A stretch of 64,000 nucleotides of DNA, taken from contig NZ_AJXT01000046.1 in NCBI RefSeq assembly GCF_000264295.1, forward strand, positions 38,654 through 102,653, read 5' to 3'. This DNA is from Rhodanobacter spathiphylli B39. Lineage in GTDB: Bacteria > Pseudomonadota > Gammaproteobacteria > Xanthomonadales > Rhodanobacteraceae. Shown here one piece after another: positions 53,068-62,892 of the stretch (position 1 is the stretch's first letter; the number at the start of each line of letters is the position of its first letter). Made by a program: the position numbers and the translations under genes. The notes below the pieces were generated by a model. The model did no database searches and had not been told where the DNA came from. It was given only the letters and a program-made list of their open reading frames with translations.

Positions 53068-55098
53068 TCAACCCGGCAGCTTGAAGTGAGCCACCGAACG
53101 CCGCAGATCGCTCGCCAGCTGCGCCAGCGTACCGATCGAGTCGGCCGTCTGGCTGGCACCCTGCGAGGTCTGCGAAGTAATTTCCTGAATCGCGTTCATC
53201 GAGACGGAAACATCCGTCGCCGCCGCGGACTGCTCGCGTGCTGCGGTGGAGATGTTCTGAATCAGCGCGGACAGATCGTGCGAAACGCGTTCGATGTCAC
53301 CCAGCGCGCTACCGGCATCCTCCGCCAGGCGCGCACCGGCGACCACCTCGGCGGTGGTCTGTTCCATCGAGTTCACCGCTTCGTTGGTATCGGACTGAAT
53401 CGTCTGCACCAGCGTTTCGATACGCTTGGTGGCGCTGGTCGAACGTTCGGCCAGTCGCTGCACTTCGTCCGCCACGACCGCGAAACCGCGGCCGGCCTCA
53501 CCGGCCGAAGCCGCCTGGATCGCCGCGTTCAACGCGAGGATGTTGGTCTGCTCGGCGATGTCGTTGATCAGTTCCACGATCGAGCCGATCTCCTGCGAGG
53601 ATTCGCCCAGCCGCTTGATGCGCTTGGAGGTTTCCTGGATCTGGTCGCGGATCGAGTCCATGCCCGAGATCGTCTCGCGCACCACTTCGGCGCCGTGCGA
53701 GGCGATCTTCACCGAGCGTTCCGCCACGTCGGCCGATTCGGCCGAGTCCCTGGACACCGTGTCCATCGAGGTCACGATCTGGTTGATGGCCGAGGTGGCC
53801 GAGCTGATCTGCTGCGCCTGCTGTTCCGCCGCGTTGGCCAGATGGCGGGCGGTGGTCTGCGTTTCCTGGGCCGACGAGGAGACCTGCTCGGAGGTCTCGT
53901 TGATCGTGGTCACCAGTGAACGGAGCTCGTCGATGGCGTAGTTCACCGAGTCGGCGATCGCGCCGGTGATGTCCTCCGACACCGTGGTCTTCACGGTCAG
54001 GTCACCTTCCGCCAGCGAGCCCATCTCGTCCAGCAGGCGCATGATCGCCTCCTGGTTGCGCTGGTTCAGCTCGGTACTCTGGGCGAACCGCTTGCGCTGG
54101 TCGCGCACCAGGGTGATGACCAGCAACAGGGCGAAGGCCACCGCGGCGATCGCGCCGAGCAGGCCCCACCACACGTTCGGGAACAGCCGGCGCAGCGGCA
54201 GCTTGCCGATCTGCTCGGACAGGTCGTTCGCACGCAGCAGCACGGTCTGCGAATCCAGCGAGGCCTGGTTGCCTGCGCTCTTCACGTCGGCGATGTTGCC
54301 GGCAGCGGCGACCAGCTTGGAAACCGGGTCGGCCAGCTGGTTCCAGCTGGCGTCCATGTCGGTCAGGATCTTGCGGGCGTTCGCGTCGTTGATCGGCTTC
54401 ACGCCGCTGTCCGGGTTGCCTTCGATCAGGCCCTTGAGCACGTTGCCGTACAACTGCGCGTCGCGGAACAGGCCGTCAGCCGCAGACTGGGCGCTGTCGC
54501 CACCCTGCAGCACTTCCTGCACGCGACGGATGATTCGGTCAGCCGACAGCATCTGGCGTGAGGTACCCAGCATCTGCTCGGAACTGCCGTTGCGCTGCTG
54601 CAGGATGTTGACCACCTGTTCCATGCTCGAGTTGAGCAGGGGCATCTGCTGCGAAAGCGTGGCGGCGCGTTGTCCGGAGTCCAGCACGACGGCCTTGTTG
54701 GACAGGATCTTGCCGATGTCGGCGTCGAGCTGCCGCCAGGAAGCATCGAGCGCGTTGACGGCACGACCCGCAGGGGTGGCGTTGTTGTCCGCGTACGGCT
54801 GCATGCCGCTCTTGGGGTCGCCCTTGTTCAGCCGCTGCACCGCGGAATCAATCGCGTTGCGGGTGGACTCGAGCTCCTTGAAGGAATCGGTGTTGCCATC
54901 GGCCGATTCCAGCGCGAACTTCGCCGTCTGCTGTGACAGCACCTGGATCTGCGTGGTCAGCGCGATCGCCTGGCGATCTTCACTGTTCTTCTGGTTGAGC
55001 AGGAAGAAGTCCAGTGCCGCGAAACCGATCGCAATCAGCAGCAGGACAATGAGTGCGGTGTAACCGCGTTCCCTGCTGACGCCCCCTGTAGTGCTCAT
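53068..55098 (-). CDS. pilJ: Type IV pilus chemoreceptor PilJ
   Basis: A 676-residue methyl-accepting chemotaxis protein of the Pil-Chp pathway. It has a membrane segment at about 15-33, a PilJ-type periplasmic helical domain, a second membrane segment at about 305-327 ([22 protein letters not shown]), a HAMP region and the cytoplasmic signalling hairpin ([37 protein letters not shown]). I chose the ATG at 55098, preceded by GAGGTGA, over a GTG at 55104. No PilK methyltransferase is encoded in the cluster, so adaptation by methylation is questionable. Confidence 0.95.
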   Translation of the reverse strand: MSTTGGVSRERGYTALIVLLLIAIGFAALDFFLLNQKNSEDRQAIALTTQIQVLSQQTAKFALESADGNTDSFKELESTRNAIDSAVQRLNKGDPKSGMQPYADNNATPAGRAVNALDASWRQLDADIGKILSNKAVVLDSGQRAATLSQQMPLLNSSMEQVVNILQQRNGSSEQMLGTSRQMLSADRIIRRVQEVLQGGDSAQSAADGLFRDAQLYGNVLKGLIEGNPDSGVKPINDANARKILTDMDASWNQLADPVSKLVAAAGNIADVKSAGNQASLDSQTVLLRANDLSEQIGKLPLRRLFPNVWWGLLGAIAAVAFALLLVITLVRDQRKRFAQSTELNQRNQEAIMRLLDEMGSLAEGDLTVKTTVSEDITGAIADSVNYAIDELRSLVTTINETSEQVSSSAQETQTTARHLANAAEQQAQQISSATSAINQIVTSMDTVSRDSAESADVAERSVKIASHGAEVVRETISGMDSIRDQIQETSKRIKRLGESSQEIGSIVELINDIAEQTNILALNAAIQAASAGEAGRGFAVVADEVQRLAERSTSATKRIETLVQTIQSDTNEAVNSMEQTTAEVVAGARLAEDAGSALGDIERVSHDLSALIQNISTAAREQSAAATDVSVSMNAIQEITSQTSQGASQTADSIGTLAQLASDLRRSVAHFKLPG

Positions 55099-55226
55099 GT
55101 TCACCTCATCCGTCTAACTTGTCTGCGTTGCCGGCCCCGCACAGCGGATACCGGCCAGGGAATGTTGTCCCAAGTTTCCGGCCCGTTCCGGCGCCGGCCC
55201 TCCATGCCACTTCCGCCTGCGTCTGC

Positions 55227-55766
55227 TCAGGCGGCGGCCTGGCGGAAATCCGGCGCTCGCACCAGCCGGTTCATGCTGAAAATGGCCATCTGTTGCTCGC
55301 CCACCCGGCTTTCGACGAAACGCGTCAGTCGCGGATCATCTTCGCGCCCGGCGTCACGCCGCTGCTCCTCGTCGACCGTACGCTGGCCGAACACCTCGTC
55401 GACCAGCAGGGCCACGTTGCCGCCACCCTGACGCACCACCAGCAAGCGGGTGCGGTCGGTGTGCTGCGTGCGCTCGCCGAACAGGAACCGGCCGAAGTCG
55501 ATCACCGGCACCAGGTTGCCACGCACGTTGGCCACGCCAAGCAGCCAGGGCTGGGTGCCCGGCACGGCGGTCAGCACGGGCACGGCCAGCAATTCGTTGA
55601 TCTCGTCGATGCCACTGACCAGCAGGCGCGAACCCACCCGGAAGCCGATGCCACGCCAAAGGCCGGGCGCCTCGAACTTTTCCTGCGTATCCGAAGCGTG
55701 GGCCAGCGACAGCCGCTCGTACTGGGCGAGGATCTCGAAAGGAGTGCGGTTGACGGACTGGTTCAT
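55227..55766 (-). CDS. pilI: Pil-Chp CheW-like adaptor PilI
   Basis: A 179-residue CheW-domain scaffold that couples PilJ to ChpA. It shows the CheW core GFRVGSRLLVSGIDEINELLAVPVL, WLLGVANVRGNLVPVIDF and VALLVDEVFGQ. I chose the ATG at 55766 (MNQSVNRTPFEIL), which overlaps the pilH stop by four bases. A 128-base spacer without clear signals precedes pilJ. Confidence 0.92.
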   Translation of the reverse strand: MNQSVNRTPFEILAQYERLSLAHASDTQEKFEAPGLWRGIGFRVGSRLLVSGIDEINELLAVPVLTAVPGTQPWLLGVANVRGNLVPVIDFGRFLFGERTQHTDRTRLLVVRQGGGNVALLVDEVFGQRTVDEEQRRDAGREDDPRLTRFVESRVGEQQMAIFSMNRLVRAPDFRQAAA

Positions 55767-56134
55767 TTCTCGCTCGGCAACAATTCGTTGATGCAGGCCA
55801 GCAGTTCTTTTTCGTTGACCGGCTTGGTGATGAAGGCGCGCGCACCCTGGCGCAGCCCCCACACGCGATCGGTTTCCATCGACTTGGTGGTGATCATCAC
55901 GATCGGCACGTTCTGGGTCTTCGGGTCGCGCGTGAGCGTGCGCGTTGCCTGGAAACCGTTCATGCCGGGCATGATGACGTCCATGATGACGAGGCCGGGC
56001 AGATCGCTGCGTACGCGCTCGATGCCTTCCTCGGCGGTATTCACCGCCGCCACCTGGTGTCCGGCGCGCTCAAGCAGGGTGGTGAACACGCGCACGTCGG
56101 TCGGCGAGTCGTCGATGATGAGAATATTGGCCAC
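55763..56134 (-). CDS. pilH: Twitching motility response regulator PilH
   Basis: A 123-residue single-domain CheY-like regulator with phospho-acceptor D52 (VIMDVIMPGMNG), the acidic pair IIDDS and K in ITKPVNEKE. In Pseudomonas PilH acts opposite to PilG or as a phosphate sink in controlling pilus retraction. It overlaps pilI (ATGA) and lies 22 bases after pilG. Confidence 0.94.
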   Translation of the reverse strand: MANILIIDDSPTDVRVFTTLLERAGHQVAAVNTAEEGIERVRSDLPGLVIMDVIMPGMNGFQATRTLTRDPKTQNVPIVMITTKSMETDRVWGLRQGARAFITKPVNEKELLACINELLPSEK

Positions 56135-56156
56135 AGGTCCCCCTCAGAATCTGCAG

Positions 56157-56567
56157 TCAGTGGCTCGATACCGTGCTGACATGGCGATGGATGGCACCAA
56201 GCAGCTCGTCACGCGTGAACGGCTTGGTCAGATACTGTTCGGCACCCACGATGCGGCCGCGCGCCTTGTCGAACAGGCCGTCCTTGGAGGACAGCATGAT
56301 CACCGGCGTAGCACGGAACTGCGGATTGTTCTTGATCAGCGCGCAGGTCTGATAACCGTCCAGCCGCGGCATCATGATGTCGACGAAGATGATCGCCGGC
56401 TTCTGGTCGGAGATCTTGGCCAGGGCCTCGAACCCGTCGACCGCAGTCAGCACGTCGCAGCCCTCCTTCTTCAGAAGGGTCTCCGCCGTGCGGCGGATGG
56501 TCTTCGAGTCATCGATCACCATGACCTTGAGACCAGCCAAGTCGTTAGCACTCACGTTCAAATTCAC
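56157..56567 (-). CDS. pilG: Twitching motility response regulator PilG
   Basis: A 136-residue CheY-like regulator, first gene of the cluster. The receiver has D63 (IIFVDIMMPRLDG), MVIDDSKTIRRTAETLLKKEG and K in LTKPFTRDE. It promotes pilus extension through PilB-side partners in Pseudomonas. The start is a GTG at 56567 after GGGGGAG; TTG at 56561 is possible. The upstream spacer is divergent to gshB. Confidence 0.93.
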   Translation of the reverse strand: MNLNVSANDLAGLKVMVIDDSKTIRRTAETLLKKEGCDVLTAVDGFEALAKISDQKPAIIFVDIMMPRLDGYQTCALIKNNPQFRATPVIMLSSKDGLFDKARGRIVGAEQYLTKPFTRDELLGAIHRHVSTVSSH

Positions 56568-56922
56568 TCACTCCCCCTGCGGCCCGCCCCGAGCTCAGGA
56601 TAGGCACCACGACATGCAACGTCCATGCCGGACGGTGCGCATGCAAAATTTATTCTTGACGAGCCATCGGCAACCGCTCTGGGACGGTGATTCCGATGAC
56701 TTTGCTGTTTACTGCCTGCCCGCCGAGACTGTCAAGCAATAATCACCCGTGTGGTCTGACGACCGCACAAGGTGACCCATAGTGGCACCATCTGGCCACC
56801 GACGACAGCCTCGACCGCTGCTCTCCGCATCGCCGCGTGATGGCCTCCACGCTCTTCCATCTTAATATGGCGGCCTGCCGTCCCGCTCCCCTCCGCGCGG
56901 CGGCCCATTCCGGAGAATCACG
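56568..56922. promoter_or_regulatory. Divergent pilG/gshB spacer of 355 bases
   Basis: No gene is supported here. The only AT-rich patch (AAATTTATT near 56645-56654) lies about 80 bases upstream of pilG and may carry its promoter, with TTGCCG on the minus strand upstream. A TTAATAT at 56872-56878 could be a -10 box for gshB, 45 bases before its start, but no convincing -35 box is seen. A GGAGA RBS precedes gshB. Confidence 0.35.
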
Positions 56923-57900
56923 ATGAGCCTCGCGATCGGCGTGCTGATGGACCCCATCGGCGCAATCAAGGTGGCAAAGGACAGTAGCTTCGCGATGCTG
57001 CTGGAAGCGCAGCGCCGCGGCCATTCGCTGCACTACCTCGAACAGGGCGACCTGGCGCTGCGCAACGGCGATCCGTGGGGGCGCATGGCCACGCTCGAAG
57101 TCCGTGATGATCCGGCCCACTGGCACAGCCTGGGCACGCCGCAATGGCGCGACCTGCGCCAGCTCGACGTGGTGCTGATGCGCAAGGACCCGCCGGTCGA
57201 TGCGCAGTTCATTTACGACACCATGGTGCTGGAAGTCGCCCGGCAAGGCGGCGTGGCGGTGGTCAACGACCCGCGCTCGCTGCGCGACTGCAATGAAAAG
57301 CTGTTTGCCCTGCAATTCGGGCAATGCATCGCGCCGACCCTGGTGGCGCGCGATGCCGGCGAATTGCGCCGATTCGCCGCCGAGCACGGCGAAGTGGTGC
57401 TGAAGCCGCTGGATGGGATGGGGGGGCGCGGCATCTTCCGGGCGCGGGCGGGCGACAGCAACCTCAACTCGATGCTGGAAACCCTGCTGGGCGGTGACGC
57501 CCACGGCGAAGGGCGCCAGTTCGCGATCGCCCAGAAGTACATCCCGGAAATCACCGCGGGCGACAAGCGCATCCTGGTGATCGATGGCGAACCGGTCCCC
57601 TATGCCCTGGCGCGAATCCCCCAGGGCAACGAGTTCCGCGGCAACCTCGCCGCCGGCGGGCGCGGCGAAGGGGTTCCGCTGTCCGATCGCGACCGCTGGA
57701 TCGTCGAACAGGTGGCGCCCGAACTGCGCCGGCGCGGCCTGCTGTTCGTCGGCCTCGACGTGATCGGCGATTACCTGACCGAGATCAACGTCACATCCCC
57801 GACCTGCGTGCGTGAACTCGACGCCCAGTTCGGGCTTAACATTGCCGGTCAGCTGTTCGACGTCATCGAGCAGCACGTTTTCGGAAACCGCGCCGCGTGA
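56923..57900 (+). CDS. gshB: Glutathione synthetase
   Basis: ATP-grasp enzyme that joins gamma-glutamylcysteine and glycine. The 325-residue length is typical. Markers are MDPIGAIKVAKDSSFAMLLEAQRRGH near the N-terminus, VLKPLDGMGGRGIFR, DKRILVIDGEPVPYALARIPQGNEFRGNLAAGG and LTEINVTSPTCVRE. It overlaps tonB by four bases (GTGA). The gshB-tonB-yqgE-ruvX-pyrB order is conserved among gammaproteobacteria. Confidence 0.97.
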   Translation: MSLAIGVLMDPIGAIKVAKDSSFAMLLEAQRRGHSLHYLEQGDLALRNGDPWGRMATLEVRDDPAHWHSLGTPQWRDLRQLDVVLMRKDPPVDAQFIYDTMVLEVARQGGVAVVNDPRSLRDCNEKLFALQFGQCIAPTLVARDAGELRRFAAEHGEVVLKPLDGMGGRGIFRARAGDSNLNSMLETLLGGDAHGEGRQFAIAQKYIPEITAGDKRILVIDGEPVPYALARIPQGNEFRGNLAAGGRGEGVPLSDRDRWIVEQVAPELRRRGLLFVGLDVIGDYLTEINVTSPTCVRELDAQFGLNIAGQLFDVIEQHVFGNRAA

Positions 57901-58766
57901 GCCACACTGCAAGCGTCAACTCCCCGCCCGATCCGATCGGCGCCACTTTCCTGTTTTCGCTGCTGCTGCATGGCGTGTTGCTGCTGGGCATCACCTTCCA
58001 CTTCGTGAAGCCCTCGCCGAGCCTGCCCACGCTCGACGTCACCCTAGTCAACGTGGCCAACCGGCAGGCGCCGGACAAGGCGGACTTCCTGGCCCAGGCC
58101 AACAACACCGGCGGCGGCCAGAGCGATCGTGCCGCGCGCCCGTCGGCGCCGTTCTCCGGCGCGATCCCCAAGCCCGACCCCGGGATCGCGGCGCAACCGG
58201 TCGACGCCACCACGCCGCTGCCGCGCGAGGCGACCCCGACCCGCATGGTCACCACCAGCAGCGCCAGCGACTTCCAGGTGACCAGCGACACCGCCCGGGA
58301 TCAGGTGGACCCCCAGCAGCAGACGCCGACGGCGGAAGAGCTGAAGCGCCGCGAGGCCATCGCGCAACTGGCCGCCGAACTGCGCAAGAAGAAGGTCGAC
58401 TACGCCAAGCGGCCCAAGGTGAAGTACCTCACCGCCAGCACCCGCGAATACGCCTACGCCGCCTACATGCGGGGCTGGTCCGACCGGGTGGAGCGGGTGG
58501 GCAACCTCAATTACCCGGAAGAAGCGCGTCGCCAGGGCTTGCACGGCGACGTGCTGCTCACCGTGGTGCTCAACCTCGACGGCAGCATCAAGACCATCGA
58601 AGTCATCCAGAGCTCCGGCCAGAAGGTGCTGGATGCCGCCGCCGAGCGCATCGTGCGCCTGGCCGCGCCGTTCCCGCCGGCCCCGAAAAGCGCCGAGCAC
58701 ATCGACCAGCTCAACATCACCCGCACCTGGCGCTTCCAGCCGAACAACGTGCTGCAGACTCGCTGA
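57897..58766 (+). CDS. tonB: TonB family energy transducer
   Basis: A 289-residue inner-membrane-anchored protein that passes proton-motive energy to outer-membrane receptors. An N-terminal helix (about 16-37, with SLLLHGVLLLGI containing the His typical of TonB) is followed by a linker that is less Pro/Lys-rich than in E. coli TonB, and a C-terminal TonB domain (about 200-289: NYPEEARRQGLHGDVLLTVVLN, VIQSSGQKVLDAAA, WRFQPNNV). It starts with GTG overlapping the gshB stop. No exbB or exbD is nearby. It may serve the two TonB-dependent receptors of this window or a pilus-linked function. Confidence 0.9.
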   Translation: MSHTASVNSPPDPIGATFLFSLLLHGVLLLGITFHFVKPSPSLPTLDVTLVNVANRQAPDKADFLAQANNTGGGQSDRAARPSAPFSGAIPKPDPGIAAQPVDATTPLPREATPTRMVTTSSASDFQVTSDTARDQVDPQQQTPTAEELKRREAIAQLAAELRKKKVDYAKRPKVKYLTASTREYAYAAYMRGWSDRVERVGNLNYPEEARRQGLHGDVLLTVVLNLDGSIKTIEVIQSSGQKVLDAAAERIVRLAAPFPPAPKSAEHIDQLNITRTWRFQPNNVLQTR

Positions 58767-58819
58767 ACCTCGCGGCACGCAGTTCGGCGAACGACCCGCA
58801 CTGCGCTTACAATGGGCGC

Positions 58820-59389
58820 ATGACCGCCGTGCAGCCATCGACACTCACCGGACACTTCCTGATCGCCATGCCCAACCTGGCCGATCCGCCGTTCTCGCGC
58901 GGCGTCGCCCTGCTGTGCCAGCACGACGAGGACGGCGCGGTCGGCCTGCTGGTCAACCAGCTATCCGAGTACAGCTTCGGCGACGTGCTGGCCCAGATGA
59001 AGCTGGAGTGCGCGGACAGCGAACTGGCCGACGCGCCGGTCCTGATCGGCGGCCCGGTGCAACAGGAGCGCGGCTTCGTGCTACATCGCGAACCCGGGCC
59101 GTGGGATTCCAGCTACCGCATCAACGAGCACTGGTCGGTCACCACCTCGCGCGACATCCTGGTCGCCATGGCGGCCGGTGAAGGCCCGCGCCAAGCGATC
59201 ATGGTGCTCGGCTACGCGGGCTGGGACGCCGGCCAGCTGGAACAGGAGCTGATGGCCAATGCCTGGCTGACCGCCGAAGCCAGCGACCGGGTAGTGTTCG
59301 ACACGCCGCTGGAAGAGCGCTGGAGTGCCGCAGCCGGACTGGTCGGCATCGATCCGCGCCAGCTGTCCGGTTACGCGGGCCACGCATGA
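58820..59389 (+). CDS. yqgE: YqgE/AlgH family protein
   Basis: A 189-residue UPF0301 protein (LTGHFLIAMPNLADPPFSRGVALLCQHDEDGAVGLLVNQ, VLIGGPVQQERGFVLH, GYAGWDAGQLEQE). The biochemical role is unknown; AlgH affects alginate regulation in Pseudomonas. Its stop overlaps ruvX by four bases, and this pairing is conserved. Confidence 0.95.
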   Translation: MTAVQPSTLTGHFLIAMPNLADPPFSRGVALLCQHDEDGAVGLLVNQLSEYSFGDVLAQMKLECADSELADAPVLIGGPVQQERGFVLHREPGPWDSSYRINEHWSVTTSRDILVAMAAGEGPRQAIMVLGYAGWDAGQLEQELMANAWLTAEASDRVVFDTPLEERWSAAAGLVGIDPRQLSGYAGHA

Positions 59390-59835
59390 GCTGCGCGTTC
59401 GGCTTCGATGTCGGCAGCAAGATCACCGGCGTGGCGATCGGCAACAGCTTCACCGCCAGCGCCCGTGCGCTGGCCACGCTGGCCGTGCACGACGACACGC
59501 CGGACTGGAACCGGCTCGACACGCTGCGCCGCGAATGGCAACCGGACACCCTCGTGGTCGGCCTGCCGCTGACCCTCGAGGGCGCCGAGCAGCCGGCCAG
59601 CCGCCGCGCCCGCCGCTTCGCGGCGCTGTTGCAGGAGCGCTACGGGTTGCCCGTGGTGCTGGTCGACGAGCGACACAGCTCGCAGGAAGCCGCCCAGCGT
59701 TTTGCCGGCGCCCGCGCGCTGGGCCTGAAGCGACGCCGCGACGCGGCAGCCATCGACGCCGAAGCCGCCGCGGTCGTGCTGGAGCGCTGGCTCGGCATGG
59801 CCACGACGAGCAGCGCGCCAGGCGCCGATCACTAG
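59386..59835 (+). CDS. ruvX: Holliday junction resolvase-like protein RuvX (YqgF)
   Basis: A 149-residue RNase H-fold protein (FGFDVGSKITGVAIGN, DTLVVGLPLTLEG, VLVDERHSSQEAAQRF, AIDAEAAAVVLERWL). YqgF acts in 16S rRNA 5'-end processing and may resolve junctions. The acidic residues D8, E60-type and D of DER and D of AIDAEAA are kept. It overlaps yqgE (ATGA) and precedes pyrB by 29 bases. Confidence 0.94.
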   Translation: MSCAFGFDVGSKITGVAIGNSFTASARALATLAVHDDTPDWNRLDTLRREWQPDTLVVGLPLTLEGAEQPASRRARRFAALLQERYGLPVVLVDERHSSQEAAQRFAGARALGLKRRRDAAAIDAEAAAVVLERWLGMATTSSAPGADH

Positions 59836-59864
59836 AACCCCCTTCCACCTCCAGATCGCCCGCC

Positions 59865-60791
59865 ATGAGTCCTCGCCTGCGCCACCTCACCACCCTGGAA
59901 AACCTGCCGCGCGAGACCATCGAGCGCCTGCTCGACCGCGCCGAGGCGCTGCGCGACGCCTGCGCCCACGGCACCCGCAAGCTCGACGTGCTGGCCGGGC
60001 GCACGGTGCTGAACCTGTTCTTCGAACCCTCCACGCGCACCCGCACCTCGTTCGAGCTGGCGGCGCGGCGGCTGGGCGCCGACGTGGTCAACTTCGACAT
60101 CGGGCTGTCATCGACCAGCAAGGGCGAGGAGTTGTTCGACACGCTGCACACGCTGGAAGCGATGCACCTGGACGCCATCATCGTGCGGCACAAGCAGTCC
60201 GGCACGCCGGACGAGCTGGTTCGCCACGCCATGAGCGGGGTGTCGGTGATCAATGCGGGCGACGGCAACCGGGCCCATCCCACCCAGGGCCTGCTGGACG
60301 CGCTGACCATCCGCCAGCACCGGCCCGACCTGGAGAACCTGCGCGTCGTGATCTGCGGCGACATCAGGCACTCGCGGGTGGCGCGCTCGGACATCAATGC
60401 CTTGAGCGCGCTCGGCGTGAAAGAGATCCGCCTGTGCGGGCCCGCCGAGCTGATGCCCGATGCCGACGAGGTGTCCAAGGGCTCGCGCCATGACGATTTC
60501 GACGAGGCCATCGAAGGCGCCGATGCGGTGATCATGCTGCGCCTGCAGAAAGAGCGCATGGCCAGCATCGAGCTGCCCGACGAGGCCGCCTACTTTGCCC
60601 ACTACGGCCTGGACCGGCGACGCCTGGCGCGGGCCGCCCCCGGCTGCCTGGTGATGCACCCGGGGCCGATCAACCGCGGCATCGAAATCGCCTCCGACGT
60701 CGCCGACGGCGCGCAGTCGCGCATCCTCGAGCAGGTGGGCAATGGTGTGTTCGTGCGCATGGCCGTGCTGAACGAAGTGCTGGCACGCTGA
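59865..60791 (+). CDS. pyrB: Aspartate carbamoyltransferase catalytic subunit
   Basis: Condenses carbamoyl phosphate and aspartate in pyrimidine synthesis. The 308 residues show the phosphate-binding FEPSTRTRTSFE, GDGNRAHPTQGLLDA, GDIRHSRVARSD and VMHPGPINRGIEI. The ATG at 59865 was chosen because the family starts there. No pyrI regulatory subunit gene follows, as in class B-type enzymes with a PyrC-like partner encoded elsewhere. Confidence 0.97.
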   Translation: MSPRLRHLTTLENLPRETIERLLDRAEALRDACAHGTRKLDVLAGRTVLNLFFEPSTRTRTSFELAARRLGADVVNFDIGLSSTSKGEELFDTLHTLEAMHLDAIIVRHKQSGTPDELVRHAMSGVSVINAGDGNRAHPTQGLLDALTIRQHRPDLENLRVVICGDIRHSRVARSDINALSALGVKEIRLCGPAELMPDADEVSKGSRHDDFDEAIEGADAVIMLRLQKERMASIELPDEAAYFAHYGLDRRRLARAAPGCLVMHPGPINRGIEIASDVADGAQSRILEQVGNGVFVRMAVLNEVLAR

Positions 60792-60875
60792 AGCGCAGCG
60801 GTTACGGCACCGCAGCACGGTCCCGGGCAAGCGGGCATAATGTCCCGCGCGGCATTCACCACACTGGGGATCATC

Positions 60876-62657
60876 ATGCGATCGACGACGCGATACATCG
60901 CGCTGGGCTTCGCCGGCATCATGCTGGCGGCCTGCGGGCACAAGGACAAGGACGCACCACTGGCTTACGTTCCGGCGGACACGCCGTACGTGATGGCCAA
61001 TCTCGACACCATGGACGACAGCACCCGTGGCGCCCTGCTCGCGCAGGCCGATGCGCAACTGCCGTCCCAGCTGGCGCAACTGGATGCCGCGGCCGACCGG
61101 CTGGCCGCGAAGGACCCGGAGGGTGCACGCCTGCTGCGCGCGCTGCACGCCGAGTTCAAGGGCAAGACCATCGAAACCTTCGCCGAAGGCGCAGGCATCA
61201 ATCTCAAGGGCTACTCCGCGTTCTATGGCCTGGGCCTGGCCCCGGTCGCGCGCTTCGACCTGAGTGACCCCGCCGCGTTCGACGCGTTCGTCGGCCGGCT
61301 GGAAACCGCCTACGGCAAGAAGCTGGAGGTGGCCAGCATCGACAAGCAGTCCTACCGCCGCTTCACCTCCGCCGCCTCGGGCACGCAGATGGTCCTGGCC
61401 ACCGTCGGCAAGCAGGCGGTCGCCGCGCTGCTGCCCGGCGACGCCTCGCCGGCGCTGTTGCGCCAGGCACTGGGACTGGACCGTCCGCAGAAGAGCCTGC
61501 AGGACGACGGTCGCCTGGCCACCCTGGCCAAGGCCAAGGGCTACCAGAAGTGGCTGGTCGGCCAGTTCGACCTCACCCGCGCGCTGCCGCTGGCGGTGAG
61601 CGGCAAGGACCCGCTGGTGAATGCGATCCAGAAGGCCCGCGCCCAGGCGGTGTCGGCCAAGACCGGCGAGCCGGTGGCCACCCAGTTGCAGACCTCGCCC
61701 AGCTGCAGTGCTGACGCGGCGCGCATCGCCGCTCGCGTGCCCACGATCAGCTTCGGCTACACGCAGCTCGATGCCAAGCACCAGGACGCCCGCGTCGACA
61801 TCGCCCTGGCGGACGACATCAGCCAGGCCTTCGCCGGCCTGAAAGTGGCCTTGCCCGGACTGGGCAAGGCCGGCAGCGCGCCGTTCGACCTCAGCATCGC
61901 GCTGCCGATCGCCAGCATGCGCGGCTTCTGGATGGCCCAGGCCGACGCGGTCGCCGCCAAGCCGTTCACGTGTGCCTCGCTGACCGACCTCAACGACAGC
62001 TTCGCCAAGCTGGGCCCGGCCATGCAGAAGGCGGCGATCCCGCCGTTCGGCGACATGCTGGGAGTGCGCCTCGCGCTGGATTCGCTGAGCGCCGGCAAGG
62101 ATTCCGCCATGCCTTCGTTCACCGGGCGCCTGGTGCTCGGCACCAGCAATCCCGAAGGACTGCTGGCGATGGGCCAGATGATGGTGCCCGCGCTGTCCCA
62201 GCTGAAGCTGGGCCACGACGGCGCGCCGCAGGCGCTGCCCAAGGACATGGTCGGCATGCTGGGCCAGCCTGCATGGGTGGCGATGAGTGAAAAGGCGCTC
62301 GCGCTCGGCGTCGGTGCCGGCGAAGACAGCCACCTGGCCGACACGCTGAAGGAACCCGGCGGCGACGCCGGCCAGATGACGCGGATGCACATCAGCGGCG
62401 CCATGTACGTCAGCTGGCTGCAATTGATGGAACAGAAACTCGATGCGCTGGCTGCTGCCACCGCCACGCTGGGCAAGAGTGACGAGCCGTCGATCGACGA
62501 CGGCAGCGACGCCACCAGCGCCGCCGACGAACTGGCCCGTTCCAGGGCGCAGTTCGCCGCGATGAAGGCCCAGGCCGAACGGGTCGACAGCATCGATGCC
62601 GAGATGCACGTGGACAAGAGCGGCATGGTGATCACCAGCCAGACCGTGCTGAAGTAA
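60876..62657 (+). CDS. Large lipoprotein of unknown function
   Basis: A 593-residue lipoprotein: signal peptide with lipobox LAAC (GIMLAACGH, Cys near residue 20) and a mature part with no domain I recognise. It is rich in Ala/Leu/Lys and contains two further Cys (PSCSAD, FTCASL), which may form a disulfide. The N-terminal YVPADTPYVMANLDTM looks like the start of a repeated beta/alpha fold. GGGGA precedes the ATG at 60876. Monocistronic, followed by a strong terminator. Confidence 0.75.
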   Translation: MRSTTRYIALGFAGIMLAACGHKDKDAPLAYVPADTPYVMANLDTMDDSTRGALLAQADAQLPSQLAQLDAAADRLAAKDPEGARLLRALHAEFKGKTIETFAEGAGINLKGYSAFYGLGLAPVARFDLSDPAAFDAFVGRLETAYGKKLEVASIDKQSYRRFTSAASGTQMVLATVGKQAVAALLPGDASPALLRQALGLDRPQKSLQDDGRLATLAKAKGYQKWLVGQFDLTRALPLAVSGKDPLVNAIQKARAQAVSAKTGEPVATQLQTSPSCSADAARIAARVPTISFGYTQLDAKHQDARVDIALADDISQAFAGLKVALPGLGKAGSAPFDLSIALPIASMRGFWMAQADAVAAKPFTCASLTDLNDSFAKLGPAMQKAAIPPFGDMLGVRLALDSLSAGKDSAMPSFTGRLVLGTSNPEGLLAMGQMMVPALSQLKLGHDGAPQALPKDMVGMLGQPAWVAMSEKALALGVGAGEDSHLADTLKEPGGDAGQMTRMHISGAMYVSWLQLMEQKLDALAAATATLGKSDEPSIDDGSDATSAADELARSRAQFAAMKAQAERVDSIDAEMHVDKSGMVITSQTVLK

Positions 62658-62670
62658 TCCCGGCGGGAGC

Positions 62671-62704
62671 AAAAGCCGGGGCGCCTTCGCGCCCCGGCTT
62701 TTTT
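62671..62704 (+). terminator. Rho-independent terminator after the lipoprotein gene
   Basis: AAAAGCCGGGGCGC / GCGCCCCGGCTTTT, a perfect 14-base stem with loop CTTC, then further T residues, 13 bases after the stop codon. Confidence 0.92.
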
Positions 62705-62892
62705 GTGCCTGCGACGAACAACTGCCGAACATGTCGATGACGTCCCGTTCGCATCCGTGATCGAGCACTGAACGGAGTGCGTCGCGGCGACATGCATTTC
62801 ACCCCGAGGCTGGTGCCATGTCCTCAGGAAGCCGCTGCATGGCATCCCGCCTGCCACCGGCAGGCCCCCACCGCCAGTCAGGGAGATCGAAT

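Noticed and set aside
49065..53084. Very long open frame (1339 codons) on the plus strand opposite chpA
   Set aside because: Its product is low-complexity Gly/Arg/Gln/His-rich, has no start signal or domain, and mirrors the GC3 pattern of chpA, whose domains are unmistakable.
60108..62768. Long minus-strand frame (886 codons) opposite pyrB and the lipoprotein gene
   Set aside because: It crosses two genes and a terminator, and gives a Gly/Gln/His-rich sequence without domains; it is an antisense shadow of GC-rich coding sequence.
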